A DNA stretch of 6,643 nt, taken from NCBI GenBank assembly GCA_964540005.1, contig CAZILN010000407.1:1-6643 (forward strand), in the 5' to 3' direction. The notes below the pieces were generated by a model that saw only the letters and a program-made list of their open reading frames with translations, had not been told where the DNA came from and ran no database searches. Of the stretch, positions 5,926-6,643 are shown in pieces. The first letter of the stretch is position 1. The number at the start of each line of letters is the position of its first letter. This DNA comes from CAZILN01 sp964540005. GTDB taxonomy: Bacteria > Bacteroidota > Bacteroidia > Bacteroidales > SM23-62. The translations under genes were made by a program, and so were the position numbers.

Positions 5926-6643
5926 TTATTCATATCTCAAAGCCTTCACAGGATTCATCAGAACTGCCTTGAAGGTTTGAAAGGATACGGTTAAAAGTGC
6001 AATAGTAAGTGCAATAGCTCCTGCCAAAGCAAAAATCCACCAACTTAAATCTGTCTTATATGCAAAATTGTCGAGCCATTTGTTCATTGTGAACCATGAG
6101 ATTGGACATGCAATAATGAAAGATACTACAATCCATTTTATGAAATCGATAGTAAACAATTGAACTAATTCCATTTCGTTAGCTCCATTTACTTTGCGTA
6201 CACCTATTTCTTTGGTTCGGTTAAGCAATAGCATAGAACTTAATCCAAATAAGCCTACACAAGCAATCAATATGGCTATTATGGAGAATGCTCGTACCAA
6301 TTGTGAATATTGTACCCACCTTTGATATTGCTTGTTGTAATGCTCATCTATCCACAAATAATCAAAGGCATTGCCAGGGTGAACCTGATTCCAAAGTTTT
6401 TCAACCTCCTTTATGCTTGCCTTTGCATCTGCTGACTCTATGTTTATTAAGCAATAACCGCGTGCATGATTCCATAATTGAAACATAGTAGGTTCTATGG
6501 GTACATCAGCAGATTGTTGATAGAAATCTTCCATAACCCCGATTATAATTCTGTAGCTGTTTCTCGTCTCCCAATAAATTACTTTTCCCAATGCATCTTC
6601 AGGATTGAGAAAGCCATAAGCCTTAGCAAGTGTATTATTGATA
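5926..6643 (-). CDS. FtsX/MacB-type ABC transporter permease, N-terminus cut by window edge
   Basis: The frame is open from the right edge to the TAA at 5926-5928, leaving 238 C-terminal residues. A TTG at 6591 could be misread as a start, but the upstream codons continue the family pattern (LAKAYGFLNPEDALGKVIYWE), so the gene really extends beyond 6643. The visible part has the end of the periplasmic MacB-PCD-like domain, with the IIIGVMEDFYQQS strand (residues about 32-44), then an FtsX domain with three membrane helices (about 118-140, 166-187 and 199-221). After the first helix comes the conserved cytoplasmic EIGVRKVNGA motif, which couples to the ATPase, and the protein ends in NPVKALRYE, typical of this permease group in Bacteroidota. 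Such proteins work with an ATPase in the inner membrane in lipoprotein, peptide or drug export; which one is not visible. It lies 196 bases upstream of the sigma operon, and nothing ties it functionally to it. Confidence 0.93.
   Translation of the reverse strand, partial: INNTLAKAYGFLNPEDALGKVIYWETRNSYRIIIGVMEDFYQQSADVPIEPTMFQLWNHARGYCLINIESADAKASIKEVEKLWNQVHPGNAFDYLWIDEHYNKQYQRWVQYSQLVRAFSIIAILIACVGLFGLSSMLLLNRTKEIGVRKVNGANEMELVQLFTIDFIKWIVVSFIIACPISWFTMNKWLDNFAYKTDLSWWIFALAGAIALTIALLTVSFQTFKAVLMNPVKALRYE

Noticed and set aside
6589..6591. TTG at 6591 as the start of a 221-residue permease
   Set aside because: The frame continues to the window edge with residues that fit the MacB/FtsX permease family, so this codon is an internal leucine.

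Overview
The window looks like a chromosomal segment from a member of the Bacteroidota. Four things point that way: almost no Shine-Dalgarno sequences before the starts; one exact TAnnTTTG-type promoter box (2763-2770, minus strand); an ECF sigma/anti-sigma pair heading an envelope-type operon; and an FtsX/MacB-type permease of the kind common in that phylum. This is inferred from style, not from a marker gene. No rRNA, tRNA, CRISPR array, transposase, integrase or phage gene was seen.

Layout. Positions 1-609 (+) hold the C-terminal two thirds or so of the radical SAM enzyme of the AmmeMemoRadiSam system. Positions 694-1632 (+) hold a complete zinc-free medium-chain NAD(P)H oxidoreductase. 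A minus-strand block converges on it and, in transcription order, contains: an ECF sigma factor (5729-5178); a membrane anti-sigma factor with an N-terminal zinc-binding domain and a C-terminal HEAT-like domain (5175-4384); a secreted beta-repeat protein (4370-3288); a small coiled-coil-like protein (3153-2911); and a second secreted beta-repeat protein (2742-1675). The right end (6643-5926, minus) is the C-terminal part of an FtsX-family ABC permease, cut by the window edge.

The core of interest is the sigma / anti-sigma / beta-repeat cluster. Sigma and anti-sigma genes are 2 bases apart, and the first beta-repeat gene starts 13 bases after the anti-sigma stop, so these three are almost certainly co-transcribed. 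The second beta-repeat gene is a clear paralogue of the first: in an ungapped alignment of residues 21-247 I count 112 identities in 227, and the last 29 residues align with 21 identities. It is separated from the first by the small gene and by two gaps of about 130-170 bases, and it has its own promoter-like box and a GTG start. A strong hairpin lies 2 bases after the small gene's stop. A reasonable model is an envelope-sensing sigma system: the anti-sigma holds the sigma factor at the inner membrane and carries a periplasmic HEAT-like domain, and the operon output is a pair of exported beta-solenoid-like proteins. The signal sensed and the function of the exported proteins cannot be read from the sequence.

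The flanking genes appear unrelated to this cluster.
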